Translations under genes and position numbers: made by a program | Origin: DAOUKH01 sp034421515 | Lineage (GTDB): Bacteria > Chloroflexota > Dehalococcoidia > SHYB01 | Assembly (NCBI GenBank): GCA_034421515.1 | Contig: DAOUKH010000061.1 | Location: forward strand, 1-64,000 | Reading direction: 5' to 3' | DNA: 64,000 bases | Shown here: in pieces, positions 25,373-35,190 of the stretch | How the letters are laid out: each line of letters begins with the position of its first letter | How positions within the stretch are numbered: position 1 is the stretch's first letter | Notes under the pieces: generated by a model | The model's database searches: none | Told to the model about the DNA's origin: nothing | What the model saw: the letters and a program-made list of their open reading frames with translations, nothing else

Positions 25373-27940
25373 ATGGCTAGCAGGTTCGAAAAATTCTCCG
25401 AACGCGCCCGCCGGGTTCTCTCCCTCGCCCAGGAAGAGGCCCAGCGCTTTAATCACAACTACATCGGTACCGAGCACATTCTCTTGGGCTTGGTGCGCGA
25501 GACCGAGGGCGTGGCCGCCCGCGTACTCTCCAACCTCGGCGTCGAGCTCACCAAAGTGCGCTCCGCCGTTGAATTCATTATCGGCCGTGGCGAGAAGTCG
25601 GTCCCCGGCGAGATAGGCCTGACGCCCCGCGCCAAGAAAGTCATCGAGCTCGCCGTCGACGAGGCCCGCCGCCTAAACCATAGCTATATCGGCACCGAGC
25701 ACCTGCTCATCGGTCTGCTCCGCGAGGGCGAAGGCGTGGCTGCCGGCGTCCTCGAGAGCCTCGGCGTCACCCTCGAGAAGATACGGAACGAGACCAGCCG
25801 CGTCCTCAGCCAGAGCGCGCCCCAGTCCGCGCAATCGGGCCGCAGTGGGACGCGCACTCCCGTGCTCGATCAGCTCGGGATCGACCTCACTGCCGCCGCC
25901 CGTGCCGGCAAGCTCGACCCCGTGATCGGCCGCAAGAAGGAAATCGAGCGGGTCGTCCAGATTCTTAGCCGCCGCACCAAGAACAACCCCGTGCTCATCG
26001 GTGAACCCGGCGTCGGCAAGACGGCGATCGTCGAGGCCTTGGCCCAACGCATCGTCGACGGGGAGGACATCCCCAACACCCTGCACCAGAAGCGCCTCGT
26101 CACCCTTGACATGGGCGCCCTGGTTGCCGGCACCAAGTACCGCGGCGAGTTTGAGGAACGCCTTAAGAAGGTGATCGAAGAGATCAAGACATCGGGCAAC
26201 TGCGTCCTCTTCATCGACGAGATGCACACCATGGTGGGTGCGGGCGCCGCCGAGGGCGCCGTCGACGCCGCGAACATCCTGAAGCCCTCACTTTCGCGCG
26301 GCGAGCTGCAGACCATCGGCGCTACGACCCTCGACGAGTACCGCAAGTACGTCGAGCGGGATGCCGCTCTCGAGCGCCGCTTTCAGCCGGTGCAGGTCGA
26401 ACAGCCGAGCGCCGAGGAGACCGTCGAGATCCTTCGAGGGATCAAGGTCCGGTATGAAGAGCACCACAATCTGAAGATCAGCGAGGAGGCCCTCCGTGCT
26501 TGTGCCAGCTTGGCCTCCCGCTACATCTCCGACCGCTTCCTCCCCGACAAGGCCATCGACCTCATGGACGAGGCCGCCTCCCGCGTGCGCATACGAGGCA
26601 CGACCACGCCCCTTTCCGTTAAAGAGGCGAGGCAGGTCCTCAACAAGGTGCATACCGAGAAGGAGGAGGCCATCGGCGGCCAGCAGTACGAGTTCGCCGC
26701 CGAGCTGCGCGACCGCGAGATTCAGTTGACCGAGAAGCTCGAACAGTTGGAGCGGGACTGGAACGACGCACAGGACGCCACCGGCCTCGAGGTTACCGAG
26801 GAAGACATCGCCGAAGTTGTCGGCATGTGGACCGGCATTCCGGTGACGCGCCTCGCGACCGAAGAGACCACCCGGCTCCTCCAGATGGAAGGCGTGCTGC
26901 ACAAGCGCATCATCGGCCAGGACGAGGCGATCACCGTCATCTCACGGGCCATCCGCCGCGCCCGTGCAGGCCTGAAGGACACACGCCGCCCCATCGGCGT
27001 CTTCCTCTTCCTTGGCCCCACCGGCGTCGGCAAGACGGAGCTCGTCCGCGTGCTTGCCGAGTTCATGTTCGGCAGCGAAGACTCCATGATCCGCCTCGAC
27101 ATGTCCGAGTTTATGGAGCGCCACACCGTGGCCCGCCTCGTTGGCTCCCCGCCCGGCTACGTCGGCTACGACGACGGTGGTCAGCTGACCGAGGCGGTGC
27201 GGCGCAAGAGCTACAGCGTCATCCTCTTGGACGAGATCGAGAAGGCCCACACCGAGGTCTTCAACATCCTGCTGCAGATCTTCGACGACGGCCACCTCAC
27301 CGATGCCAAGGGCCGGAAGGTGGACTTCCGCAACTCGATCATCGTGATGACCTCGAACATCGGCGCCGAGCTGATCCGCCGCAACACCGCCATCGGCTTC
27401 GCCACCGGCGGCGACGAGTCGGAGGACGCCAAGCGTGCCTATGAGGCGATGAAGGAGAAGGTCACCAGCGAGGTCAAGAAGGTCTTCCGCCCCGAGTTCC
27501 TCAACCGCATCGACTCGCAGGTCGTCTTCCACGCCCTCGAGCAGAAGCACATCGAGGAGATCGTGGGCCTCATGCTCGACCTCGTGGCCAAGGCGGTCGT
27601 CGAGAAAGGGATGGGCTTCCGCGCCACCCCCGAGGCGATGACCTTCCTCGCGCAGGAAGGGTATGACCCTGCGTTCGGCGCCAGACCGCTCCGGCGCAAG
27701 ATCCAAGATCTCGTCGAAGACCCGCTCTCCGAAGCCGTGCTCCGCGGCGAGTTCGACGTCGGGGACAACGTGGTGATCGACGTTGAGGACGGCGAGATCA
27801 AGCTCCGTAAGGGGCCGGCCGCGATTCCAGAAGGCGACGCCCCCGCGGCCGCGTTGCCAGCGGGAGACGACTTGGACGAAGCGCTGCCGGAGCCGCCCGA
27901 AGGGGCCGCGGCGGGCACGGAGCCGCCGCCCGCCGGCTAG
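25373..27940 (+). CDS. clpC: ATP-dependent Clp protease ATP-binding subunit ClpC
   Basis: 855 aa Hsp100 unfoldase that feeds proteins to ClpP. Two N-terminal Clp repeats (about 1-145; FNHNYIGTEHILLGL and LNHSYIGTEHLLIGL). AAA-1 has Walker A GEPGVGKT near residue 210. A UVR-containing middle region (about 415-475; IGGQQYEFAAELRDRE) marks ClpC rather than ClpA or ClpB. AAA-2 has GPTGVGKT near 549, and the C-terminal D2-small domain has YDPAFGARPLRRKI. A disordered Ala/Pro/Glu tail follows residue 820. No ctsR or mcsAB genes adjoin, so regulation differs from Bacillus. Confidence 0.95.
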   Translation: MASRFEKFSERARRVLSLAQEEAQRFNHNYIGTEHILLGLVRETEGVAARVLSNLGVELTKVRSAVEFIIGRGEKSVPGEIGLTPRAKKVIELAVDEARRLNHSYIGTEHLLIGLLREGEGVAAGVLESLGVTLEKIRNETSRVLSQSAPQSAQSGRSGTRTPVLDQLGIDLTAAARAGKLDPVIGRKKEIERVVQILSRRTKNNPVLIGEPGVGKTAIVEALAQRIVDGEDIPNTLHQKRLVTLDMGALVAGTKYRGEFEERLKKVIEEIKTSGNCVLFIDEMHTMVGAGAAEGAVDAANILKPSLSRGELQTIGATTLDEYRKYVERDAALERRFQPVQVEQPSAEETVEILRGIKVRYEEHHNLKISEEALRACASLASRYISDRFLPDKAIDLMDEAASRVRIRGTTTPLSVKEARQVLNKVHTEKEEAIGGQQYEFAAELRDREIQLTEKLEQLERDWNDAQDATGLEVTEEDIAEVVGMWTGIPVTRLATEETTRLLQMEGVLHKRIIGQDEAITVISRAIRRARAGLKDTRRPIGVFLFLGPTGVGKTELVRVLAEFMFGSEDSMIRLDMSEFMERHTVARLVGSPPGYVGYDDGGQLTEAVRRKSYSVILLDEIEKAHTEVFNILLQIFDDGHLTDAKGRKVDFRNSIIVMTSNIGAELIRRNTAIGFATGGDESEDAKRAYEAMKEKVTSEVKKVFRPEFLNRIDSQVVFHALEQKHIEEIVGLMLDLVAKAVVEKGMGFRATPEAMTFLAQEGYDPAFGARPLRRKIQDLVEDPLSEAVLRGEFDVGDNVVIDVEDGEIKLRKGPAAIPEGDAPAAALPAGDDLDEALPEPPEGAAAGTEPPPAG

Positions 27941-28010
27941 TCGCACCTCCTTGCCGATCCTTCCTCCCTAACCGGTAGAGGAAGGGAAGGAGACCGCATC
28001 CGACAGGTTG

Positions 28011-28101
28011 CGCCCGTATGGGAGACTTTGCATAACTGGGAGAGGAGACTTTTCATAAGACGCCGCCGCTATGCCGCCGTTATGGGTTGCGGAGGCGTCT
28101 T
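28011..28101. repeat. Direct repeats and imperfect hairpin upstream of the surface-protein promoter
   Basis: Two copies of GGAGACTTT(G/T)CATAA at about 28020-28058, 24 bases apart, run into an imperfect hairpin with arms AAGACGCC (28057-28064) and GGCGTCTT (28094-28101), inner arms CCGC/GCGG. The direct repeat resembles the ends of the 200-bp element at 45081-45280 (GGAGACCTTTGCGTAAC). This, the promoter and the leader fill the 285-bp gap between clpC and the surface-protein gene. Confidence 0.5.
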
Positions 28102-28108
28102 CCCTGGG

Positions 28109-28137
28109 TTGATACTCCCAAAACGATAGTGTAGAAT
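28109..28137 (+). promoter_or_regulatory. Promoter of the DUF11 surface-protein gene
   Basis: TTGATA (28109-28114), 17-bp spacer, TAGAAT (28132-28137), followed by a leader of about 80 bases and an AAGGA ribosome site before ATG 28226. Confidence 0.75.
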
Positions 28138-28225
28138 CCTTGACGCTTGCAGAACCCTTGGCCTCTTATGTCTTCAGCCGAACGTCCTGCACACGTCCCC
28201 AAAGTCCTGAATAAGGATTGGTGAA

Positions 28226-30868
28226 ATGAACCTGTTCACCGGCAAACCGCTCCCTTGGATCTATGGCGGCGCGATCGTTCTCGCCGTTATCGCCGCGATC
28301 GTTGTCGGTCTCGTGCTCGCCAGTTCTGCGTCAACGACAGGCGCGGCGTCTCCGGATTCGGCGTCGTCTTCGCCCAGCGTTGCCGGCCAGCTTCAGTCCC
28401 ATGGCCCTGGTTTGGGGAATGGTCTGCCAAGCGGCGAGGTCACCGCATCATCCGTGGCGCCCGGCAGCCCCTCGATCCGCGCCCAGCAGAACGTCACACC
28501 GGCCAGCGTGACGATTAGCCCCGCAGAGGACTACAACCCCATCAGGAGCCAACACACCTTCACCATTGAGGTGGAACAGGCCGACGGCTCGGCCGCCCCA
28601 GGCGCCGCCGTCGAACTTATCCTTAACCGCTTCGGCGACGCCGTCGGCGACATTGTCTCGATTGGCGGCGTCGATCCCGACAAGGTCGACAACACCTTCG
28701 GCCGTGTCACCACGGACGACAACGGTGAGGCCACGCTCACCATTACCGCGACCCGCGAAGGCGACACCGACGTCACCGCCTACGTCCCCGCTATCGCGGA
28801 CGCCGGCGCCCATAAAGTGTTCGCCGTCAAGCATTGGGTCGACTTGGTCGCGGCATTCCCTGAAGATGCCGCCAACCTTGTCGGCACCGCGCACCCGATG
28901 GCCGTTACGGTCAACCGCGTGAGCGACGGCGCGCCCCTCGAGGGCGTCCCGGTCATCTGGTCACTCACCGACGGTACACCGGATGCCACTCTGAACGGCC
29001 AGCCCAGCGAAGTGTCCACCGTTACCGACGCCGCAGGCGTCTCCAGCGTGGTGCTCGAACAGGTCGCGCCGGAGACCGGTGACAACACCGTCTACATCAG
29101 CGTGCTTCACTCCACGGGCGACGAGCTCTACTCCAGGATCGTGACCAAGACATGGCAGGCGCCTTCGCTCAATATCACGAAGGACGGGCCCGCCAGCGTC
29201 GGCCTTTCCAGGACGGCCAACTACGTCATCAGCGTCACCAACGAAGGCGACCGCACGGCGACAGGCGTTACGCTCACCGACACCCTGCCCGCGGGCATGA
29301 GCTACGTGAGCGCCGACCCCGAGCCCAGCGAGATCGGCGACGGTACCGTCGTCTGGTCGATCGGCGACCTTGAACCCGCCGGTAACGCCCTCGTCTCGGT
29401 GACCCTCTCCGCCGACGCCGTTGGCGAAATGATCAACACGGCCTCTGCCATCTCCACCGAAGGCTTCACCGGCGAAGGCTCCGCGACCACCATGGTCATC
29501 CCAGGCTCGCTCACCGTGACCAAGACCGGTCCGGAGACGGCCAACATCACCGACATCGTCAACTACGAGATCACCGTGACCAACGACGGCGAGGGCGCGC
29601 TGACCGACGTGACGATCACCGACACGGTGCCCGCCGGTCTCAGCTTCTTCAGCGGCGTCCCGGGTCCGACGGAAGGCACCACCTGGAACCTCGGCACGCT
29701 TGAGGCCGGCGAGTCCCGGACCATCATGGTTGCCGCCTCCGGCGACGCTGCCGGAGACTACTCACTGCCGGTCACCGTCACCTCTGCGGAGGGCGCCCAG
29801 GCCGACGCCAGCGTCGACACCACGATCGTCGCACCTGACCTGGCCGTGACCAAGACCGCCTCCGCAGACACGTTCCTCGTGGGAACGGAAGTCACCTTCA
29901 CCATCGAGGTCTCCAACAGCGGCGACGGCCCGGCGTTCAACGCCGCGGTGTCCGACGCCATGCCGGCCGGCCTGACCGTGGTCAGCTCCGATCCTGAGGC
30001 GACCGTCGCCGAGGACGGCAGCCTGAACTGGACGGTCGACCAGCTCGACGCCGGCGCCTCCACGACCTTCACGGTCGTCGTGACCGCCGCCGAGTCCGGC
30101 GACTACGAGAACGCAGTCGCGGTGACGGTGCTCGACACCACCGCCGAGGACGACACTTCGGTCCGTGCGAACACGCCGGGCGTCAGCCTCCAGAAGATGG
30201 GCGGATCGGTCATGTACACCGATGGCCAGCGCGACTACCAGATCACCGCCACCAACAACGGTGAAAGCGACCTCACCGGTGTCGTCATCACCGACGCCAT
30301 CCCGGCCGGCATGAGCTACGTGGGTAGCGACAGCGACGGCACGCACTCCGCAGGCGTCGTGACCTGGAACATCGGTGACCTCGCCATCGGCGGCACCGTC
30401 ACCGTCACCGTCACGCTGCGCGGCGACGATGCTGGCATGTACACCAACACGGCGTCCGTGACCAGCACCGAGGGCGCAAGCGATGAGACCACCTTCGATG
30501 TCGAGGTTCGCGCCGCGGCCGGCGCGTCGCTTGCGATCCTCGACGACAACGACCCGATCGGTGTCGGCGAGGTGACCACGTACACCGTCACGGTGACCAA
30601 CCAGGGCGAAGACTCGTCGCTCACCAACGTCACGCTCGCGGTCGTCATCCCGACCGAGTTCACCATCGTCTCCGCCGGGGACGGCACGATCAGCGGCCAG
30701 CGGGTGTCCTTCGATCTCGGCGAGATCGGAGTCGGCGCCGGGGAGACGGTCACGATCACCGTCGAGGCAACAGCCGCCGGTGACGTGGTGGCCTCGGCCA
30801 CGCTGACCTACGCCGAGTTCACGCAAGCCATCACCGACGAGGAAGGCACGACGATCGTCGACCGGTAA
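28226..30868 (+). CDS. Membrane-anchored surface protein with Ig-like and DUF11 repeats
   Basis: 880 aa. A single hydrophobic segment (about residues 13-33) with no clear signal-peptidase site suggests an uncleaved N-terminal anchor with the rest outside. A Ser/Ala/Gly-rich linker (34-90) leads to two bacterial Ig-like domains (about 90-215 and 215-310; APLEGVPVIWSLTDG). Five DUF11-type beta domains of 110-115 residues then start near 314, 427, 538, 652 and 767. Each has a (V/I)TKxG start, a YxIxVTNxG strand and a (T/S)D(T/A)(L/M)PAG turn; the fifth is most diverged. There is no C-terminal sorting signal. The likely role is cell-surface layer, adhesion or stalk, by analogy. Confidence 0.85.
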   Translation: MNLFTGKPLPWIYGGAIVLAVIAAIVVGLVLASSASTTGAASPDSASSSPSVAGQLQSHGPGLGNGLPSGEVTASSVAPGSPSIRAQQNVTPASVTISPAEDYNPIRSQHTFTIEVEQADGSAAPGAAVELILNRFGDAVGDIVSIGGVDPDKVDNTFGRVTTDDNGEATLTITATREGDTDVTAYVPAIADAGAHKVFAVKHWVDLVAAFPEDAANLVGTAHPMAVTVNRVSDGAPLEGVPVIWSLTDGTPDATLNGQPSEVSTVTDAAGVSSVVLEQVAPETGDNTVYISVLHSTGDELYSRIVTKTWQAPSLNITKDGPASVGLSRTANYVISVTNEGDRTATGVTLTDTLPAGMSYVSADPEPSEIGDGTVVWSIGDLEPAGNALVSVTLSADAVGEMINTASAISTEGFTGEGSATTMVIPGSLTVTKTGPETANITDIVNYEITVTNDGEGALTDVTITDTVPAGLSFFSGVPGPTEGTTWNLGTLEAGESRTIMVAASGDAAGDYSLPVTVTSAEGAQADASVDTTIVAPDLAVTKTASADTFLVGTEVTFTIEVSNSGDGPAFNAAVSDAMPAGLTVVSSDPEATVAEDGSLNWTVDQLDAGASTTFTVVVTAAESGDYENAVAVTVLDTTAEDDTSVRANTPGVSLQKMGGSVMYTDGQRDYQITATNNGESDLTGVVITDAIPAGMSYVGSDSDGTHSAGVVTWNIGDLAIGGTVTVTVTLRGDDAGMYTNTASVTSTEGASDETTFDVEVRAAAGASLAILDDNDPIGVGEVTTYTVTVTNQGEDSSLTNVTLAVVIPTEFTIVSAGDGTISGQRVSFDLGEIGVGAGETVTITVEATAAGDVVASATLTYAEFTQAITDEEGTTIVDR

Positions 30869-30934
30869 GCGCGAACGGCAAAAGCGAGCGGTCCCGCGAG
30901 GTAGAGGCGGGACCGTGCTAGGAACGACAGAGTC

Positions 30935-30970
30935 GATGGGGCCTCCAGCCGGAGGCCCCATCGTTGTTTA
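30935..30970 (+). terminator. Rho-independent terminator after the surface-protein gene
   Basis: Perfect 12-bp stem GATGGGGCCTCC / GGAGGCCCCATC (30935-30946 with 30951-30962), 4-base loop, then GTTGTTT. A second hairpin with arms CGGTCCCGC / GCGGGACCG lies just before it at about 30889-30915. Confidence 0.85.
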
Positions 30971-31250
30971 CCCTGAGCTCTCCCCCGCTACTGGAAACCT
31001 TGGCGAAATGCAAGCTGGTGGCGGGATTCTGCCGCGGGGGCGAGTCGCGACTCGCCCGGTCCCCTTCGCCCTGCCCGGCGGGCGCTCACCGTGCGGAAAA
31101 GTGAGCAATCGTCGCCGAGACGTGGCGCAACCGCGGCCGAAACGCGCTGAAGATAGCGTAGCCGCCGGCAAATTGTGACAAGATCGCGGCCAACGCCGTC
31201 CCGGCCAACGCCGCGCAACAGAGTAGCCGGTGGCGCAGCGGTCCCCCCAA

Positions 31251-31368
31251 ACGCTCACGAACGCTCATGAGCGTTCACCAGCGCTCACGACTTCCACGAG
31301 CGGCCAATAGAAGTGGCCCGCGCCGAAAACGCTCACGAACGCTCACCAACGTTCACGAACCTCCACGA
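31251..31368 (+). repeat. Two arrays of 10-bp direct repeats upstream of the 16S promoter
   Basis: Array 1 (31251-31300) holds five units and array 2 (31329-31368) four units of consensus ACGCTCACGA, in exact 10-base register within each array. Typical variants are ACGCTCATGA, GCGTTCACCA, ACGTTCACGA and ACCTCCACGA. The spacer between arrays is 28 bases. The arrays end about 120 bases before the -35 box of the 16S promoter. The remainder of the gap from 30971 to 31488 shows no gene or other structure I can support. Confidence 0.75.
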
Positions 31369-31488
31369 GAGAGGCCGCACCGCGCGGCCTTGCATCTCTC
31401 CCCCTACCGGGAGAGGCTAGGCGGGGCCGACCTCTCGCGCCCCCTTTGTAGACGGCACGCGAAGGGCTCTCCCGGTGCCCTAGCGGCG

Positions 31489-31517
31489 TTGACATCAGGG
31501 CTGGAGCTTGCTACAGT
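31489..31517 (+). promoter_or_regulatory. Promoter of the 16S rRNA gene
   Basis: Consensus TTGACA (31489-31494), 17-bp spacer, TACAGT (31512-31517). Predicted start is near 31524, giving a leader of about 105 bases before the mature 16S end. Confidence 0.8.
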
Positions 31518-31629
31518 AGGCAGGTTCGGCCCCGTGAGGGGAGGGCCTCGCGCGAAGAGGTCCGGCGCGCTCCGGCGCGCGGCGCCTTAACAAGAGAATA
31601 GTGGAAGTAAAGTAAGGTCAAGTTTGCTT

Positions 31630-33136
<1,507 letters not shown>

Positions 33137-33300
33137 CTAGGGAGACTGGGCTCTAAGCTTCGGCCAAAGGCCCAGATCCTAGGTCGGTTCCCGGCGGCGA
33201 CGCCGGGAGTACAAGTTCGAAACGCGCTTGCCCTGCTTTGCTTTCACTATTCTCCGGTTAAGGCCCAGCCCCGGCGCCACGCCGGGGCTTTCCTTATTCC
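33137..33300 (+). terminator. 16S trailer with processing-like stem and terminator
   Basis: A stem with CTAGG/CCTAG and CTGGGC/GCCCAG arms at about 33137-33181 may be a processing site. The transcript then meets a terminator with arms AGCCCCGGCG (33267-33276) and CGCCGGGGCT (33280-33289), a 3-base loop and TTCCTTATT. This closes the 16S transcript before any 23S gene. Confidence 0.75.
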
Positions 33301-33352
33301 CTCCCAGCCCTACCGCCTGCCGTGCTATCCTGCGCCGCAAAGGAGCGAGAAT

Positions 33353-33790
33353 ATGCCGACCTACAAACGCCTCTTCATCGCGTGGTTCTTTGTCCCTCTC
33401 CATCGCTTCTTGTTCCGCCTCACCGGTGGCCGCATGCTGGGTCGCTTGGAGGGCGAAGGCGCCCTCGTTCTTGTGACCAAGGGACGCAAGAGCGGCAAGT
33501 CCCGCGCGCAACCCCTGATGTACTTCCAGTTCGAAGAGGCCGGCGACATCATCGTCATTGCCTCCAACTACGGCCAGGACCACCACCCCGCTTGGTACTT
33601 GAACCTCGCCGCCGACTCGAACGTCACCGTCGAGATTACCGGCGAGCGCTTCCCGGCCAAGGCTCACGTTACCCAGGGCGAAGAGCGCACTGTCCTCTTC
33701 GACAAGGTGTGCGCGGCCAATTCCCGCTTCGCCACCTACCGCGCCGGCACCGACCGCGAGATCCCCGTCGTCGCGCTGCGGCGCGCATAG
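33353..33790 (+). CDS. Deazaflavin (F420)-dependent nitroreductase-family protein, copy 1
   Basis: 145 aa Ddn-type split beta-barrel protein. Family sequence: an N-terminal hydrophobic helix (IAWFFVPLHRFLFRLTGG), LVTKGRKSGKSRAQPLMY, VIASNYGQDHHPAWYLNL and VEITGERF. Ddn relatives use reduced F420 to reduce quinones or nitro compounds and sit at the membrane. It is the first of two tandem copies; a TATCCT -10-like box lies at 33326-33331, next to the duplication breakpoint. Confidence 0.87.
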   Translation: MPTYKRLFIAWFFVPLHRFLFRLTGGRMLGRLEGEGALVLVTKGRKSGKSRAQPLMYFQFEEAGDIIVIASNYGQDHHPAWYLNLAADSNVTVEITGERFPAKAHVTQGEERTVLFDKVCAANSRFATYRAGTDREIPVVALRRA

Positions 33791-33796
33791 CCGTCC

Positions 33797-33877
33797 CTGC
33801 CGGACGCAACCGTGGAGCCGCCGGCAGTCCTCGACGTCATGGAGGCCGAGGCGGCCGCCCTTGAAGCGCTATCCTGA
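33797..33877 (+). pseudogene. Truncated copy of the start of the maleylpyruvate isomerase-like gene
   Basis: After copy 1 the sequence reads, in frame, (L)PDATVEPPAVLDVMEAEAA then a stop. It matches the first codons of the gene at 34345 (MPDAAVEPREVFDVMEAEAS). The start codon is CTG, and homology ends at GCGCTATCCTG. There the sequence switches to that found upstream of copy 1. It is a fossil left by the tandem duplication. Confidence 0.8.
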
Positions 33878-33900
33878 AAGTGGGTGAGGAGGCAAAGGAA

Positions 33901-34338
33901 ATGCCGACCTACAGACGCCTTCTGATCTTGTGGTTCTTTGTCCCGTTGCACCTCTTCCTTTTCCGCCTCTCCGGTGGCCGAATCTTTGGCCGTTTGGAAG
34001 GGGATGGCAGTCTCATCCTCGTGACCAGGGGACGCAAAAGCGCGAAGCGGCGCGCCACACCCTTGTTGTACTTCGAGGTTGGTGAACCTGGGGAATACAT
34101 CGTCGTCGCCTCGAACTACGGCCAAGACCATGACCCCGCCTGGTTCCTGAACGTCGTCGCGGAACCGCAGGTGTCCGTCGAAATCACCGGAGAACGCTTC
34201 GCAGCCGAGGCTCGCGTCGCCGAGCGCGAAGAAGGCATCGCGCTCTATGACAAAGTGGCTGCCGCGAATTCCCGCTTCGCAGCCTATCGTGCTGCTACCG
34301 AACGCGTGATTCCGGTCGTCGCGCTTCGGCGCGCCTAG
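33901..34338 (+). CDS. Deazaflavin (F420)-dependent nitroreductase-family protein, copy 2
   Basis: 145 aa, the same length as copy 1 and alignable without gaps, roughly two-thirds identical by eye. ATG 33901 is preceded by GAGGAGG and AAAGGA. Core motifs are kept (LVTRGRKSAKRRATPLLY, VVASNYGQDHDPAWFLN, VEITGERF, C-terminal IPVVALRRA). Divergence is concentrated in residues 60-70 and 100-120, so substrate range may differ. Its stop is 6 bases before the next gene. Confidence 0.87.
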   Translation: MPTYRRLLILWFFVPLHLFLFRLSGGRIFGRLEGDGSLILVTRGRKSAKRRATPLLYFEVGEPGEYIVVASNYGQDHDPAWFLNVVAEPQVSVEITGERFAAEARVAEREEGIALYDKVAAANSRFAAYRAATERVIPVVALRRA

Positions 34339-34344
34339 CGGTCC

Positions 34345-35178
34345 GTGCCGGACGCTGCCGTGGAGCCCCGGGAAGTCTTCGACGTCATGGAGGCCGAGGC
34401 GTCGGCCGCCGAGGCTTTCCTTGAGCGGCTACCCACCGAAGGCCTCGACGAACCCTCCCCTTGCCAGGGTTGGTCAGTCGGGGACGTCCTCGCGCATTTG
34501 ACCCTGGGGTCCCGCGCTTACATTTCCCGTATTCGTAGAGCGCTCGGCGAGATTTCCCCAACCCAGCGCCGCACATCCGGTCCAGGCCGGGAATTGATTG
34601 CCTCCGAGGCCCGCCGCATCCGTATCGAGGCGGGCGCCGCCCTCACCGAAAACTTCAAGCTCGGCAACGCCGAATTGGCCGCCTTTTTTCGCGGTCTTTC
34701 GCCCGAAAACCTAAATGCCAAACTCCGCGTCGCCGGACTCGACACCGGGGCCTGGTTCTTCGCCGCTCTGCGCGTCGCCGAGCTCTCAATTCATGGCTGG
34801 GATATACGCCGCTCCTTCGATGCCTACGTCCGACTTTCCGAGCCCGCCGCTACCGTTCTTGCTGACGTCCATCTGCCTCTCTTCGTTGCCCTTGCAGTCA
34901 GGCCCGCCGAACACGAGCTGCGCGACGGCCATTTCCGCTTCGATTTGTTCGGCCCGGCGCGCACCTTGGGCCTGCGCCTGGAAGCCGGTGCGCCGACCCT
35001 GGCGCCGGTCTCGCCGTCGGCGGACGCCGACGCCGCCCTTGGCATGGCGGCGGCCGACTTCGCCCTGCTGCTGTACGGCCGCGTCGGCTACGACGCGCTT
35101 CTGGAAGAGGGACGCCTGTCGGTAGAGGGCGACTTCGGGCTCGCCGCCGCCTTCGGGCGTCTGTGCCGGGGAATCTAG
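34345..35178 (+). CDS. Maleylpyruvate isomerase-family (MDMPI/DinB-fold) protein
   Basis: 277 aa with a GTG start. The N-terminal four-helix metal-binding domain (about 15-165) shows SPCQGWSVGDVLAHLTLG, with His51 as a metal ligand, and ELSIHGWDIRRSF with the second His. The C-terminal MDMPI/SCP-like domain (about 185-277) ends in VEGDFGLAAAFGRL. Characterised relatives are mycothiol-dependent isomerases and transferases; whether this cell makes mycothiol or bacillithiol cannot be seen here. It is transcribed with the two Ddn-type genes. Confidence 0.85.
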   Translation: MPDAAVEPREVFDVMEAEASAAEAFLERLPTEGLDEPSPCQGWSVGDVLAHLTLGSRAYISRIRRALGEISPTQRRTSGPGRELIASEARRIRIEAGAALTENFKLGNAELAAFFRGLSPENLNAKLRVAGLDTGAWFFAALRVAELSIHGWDIRRSFDAYVRLSEPAATVLADVHLPLFVALAVRPAEHELRDGHFRFDLFGPARTLGLRLEAGAPTLAPVSPSADADAALGMAAADFALLLYGRVGYDALLEEGRLSVEGDFGLAAAFGRLCRGI

Positions 35179-35190
35179 GCCTGCCGCCCT

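Noticed and set aside
31251..31368. CRISPR-like array
   Set aside because: Repeats are only 10 bases with no spacers and no cas genes; they are tandem protein-site-like repeats.
33137..33300. tRNA-Ile or tRNA-Ala after the 16S gene, as in a normal rrn operon
   Set aside because: No cloverleaf or T-loop GGTTCGAAT-type sequence in a tRNA context was found; a terminator closes the transcript.
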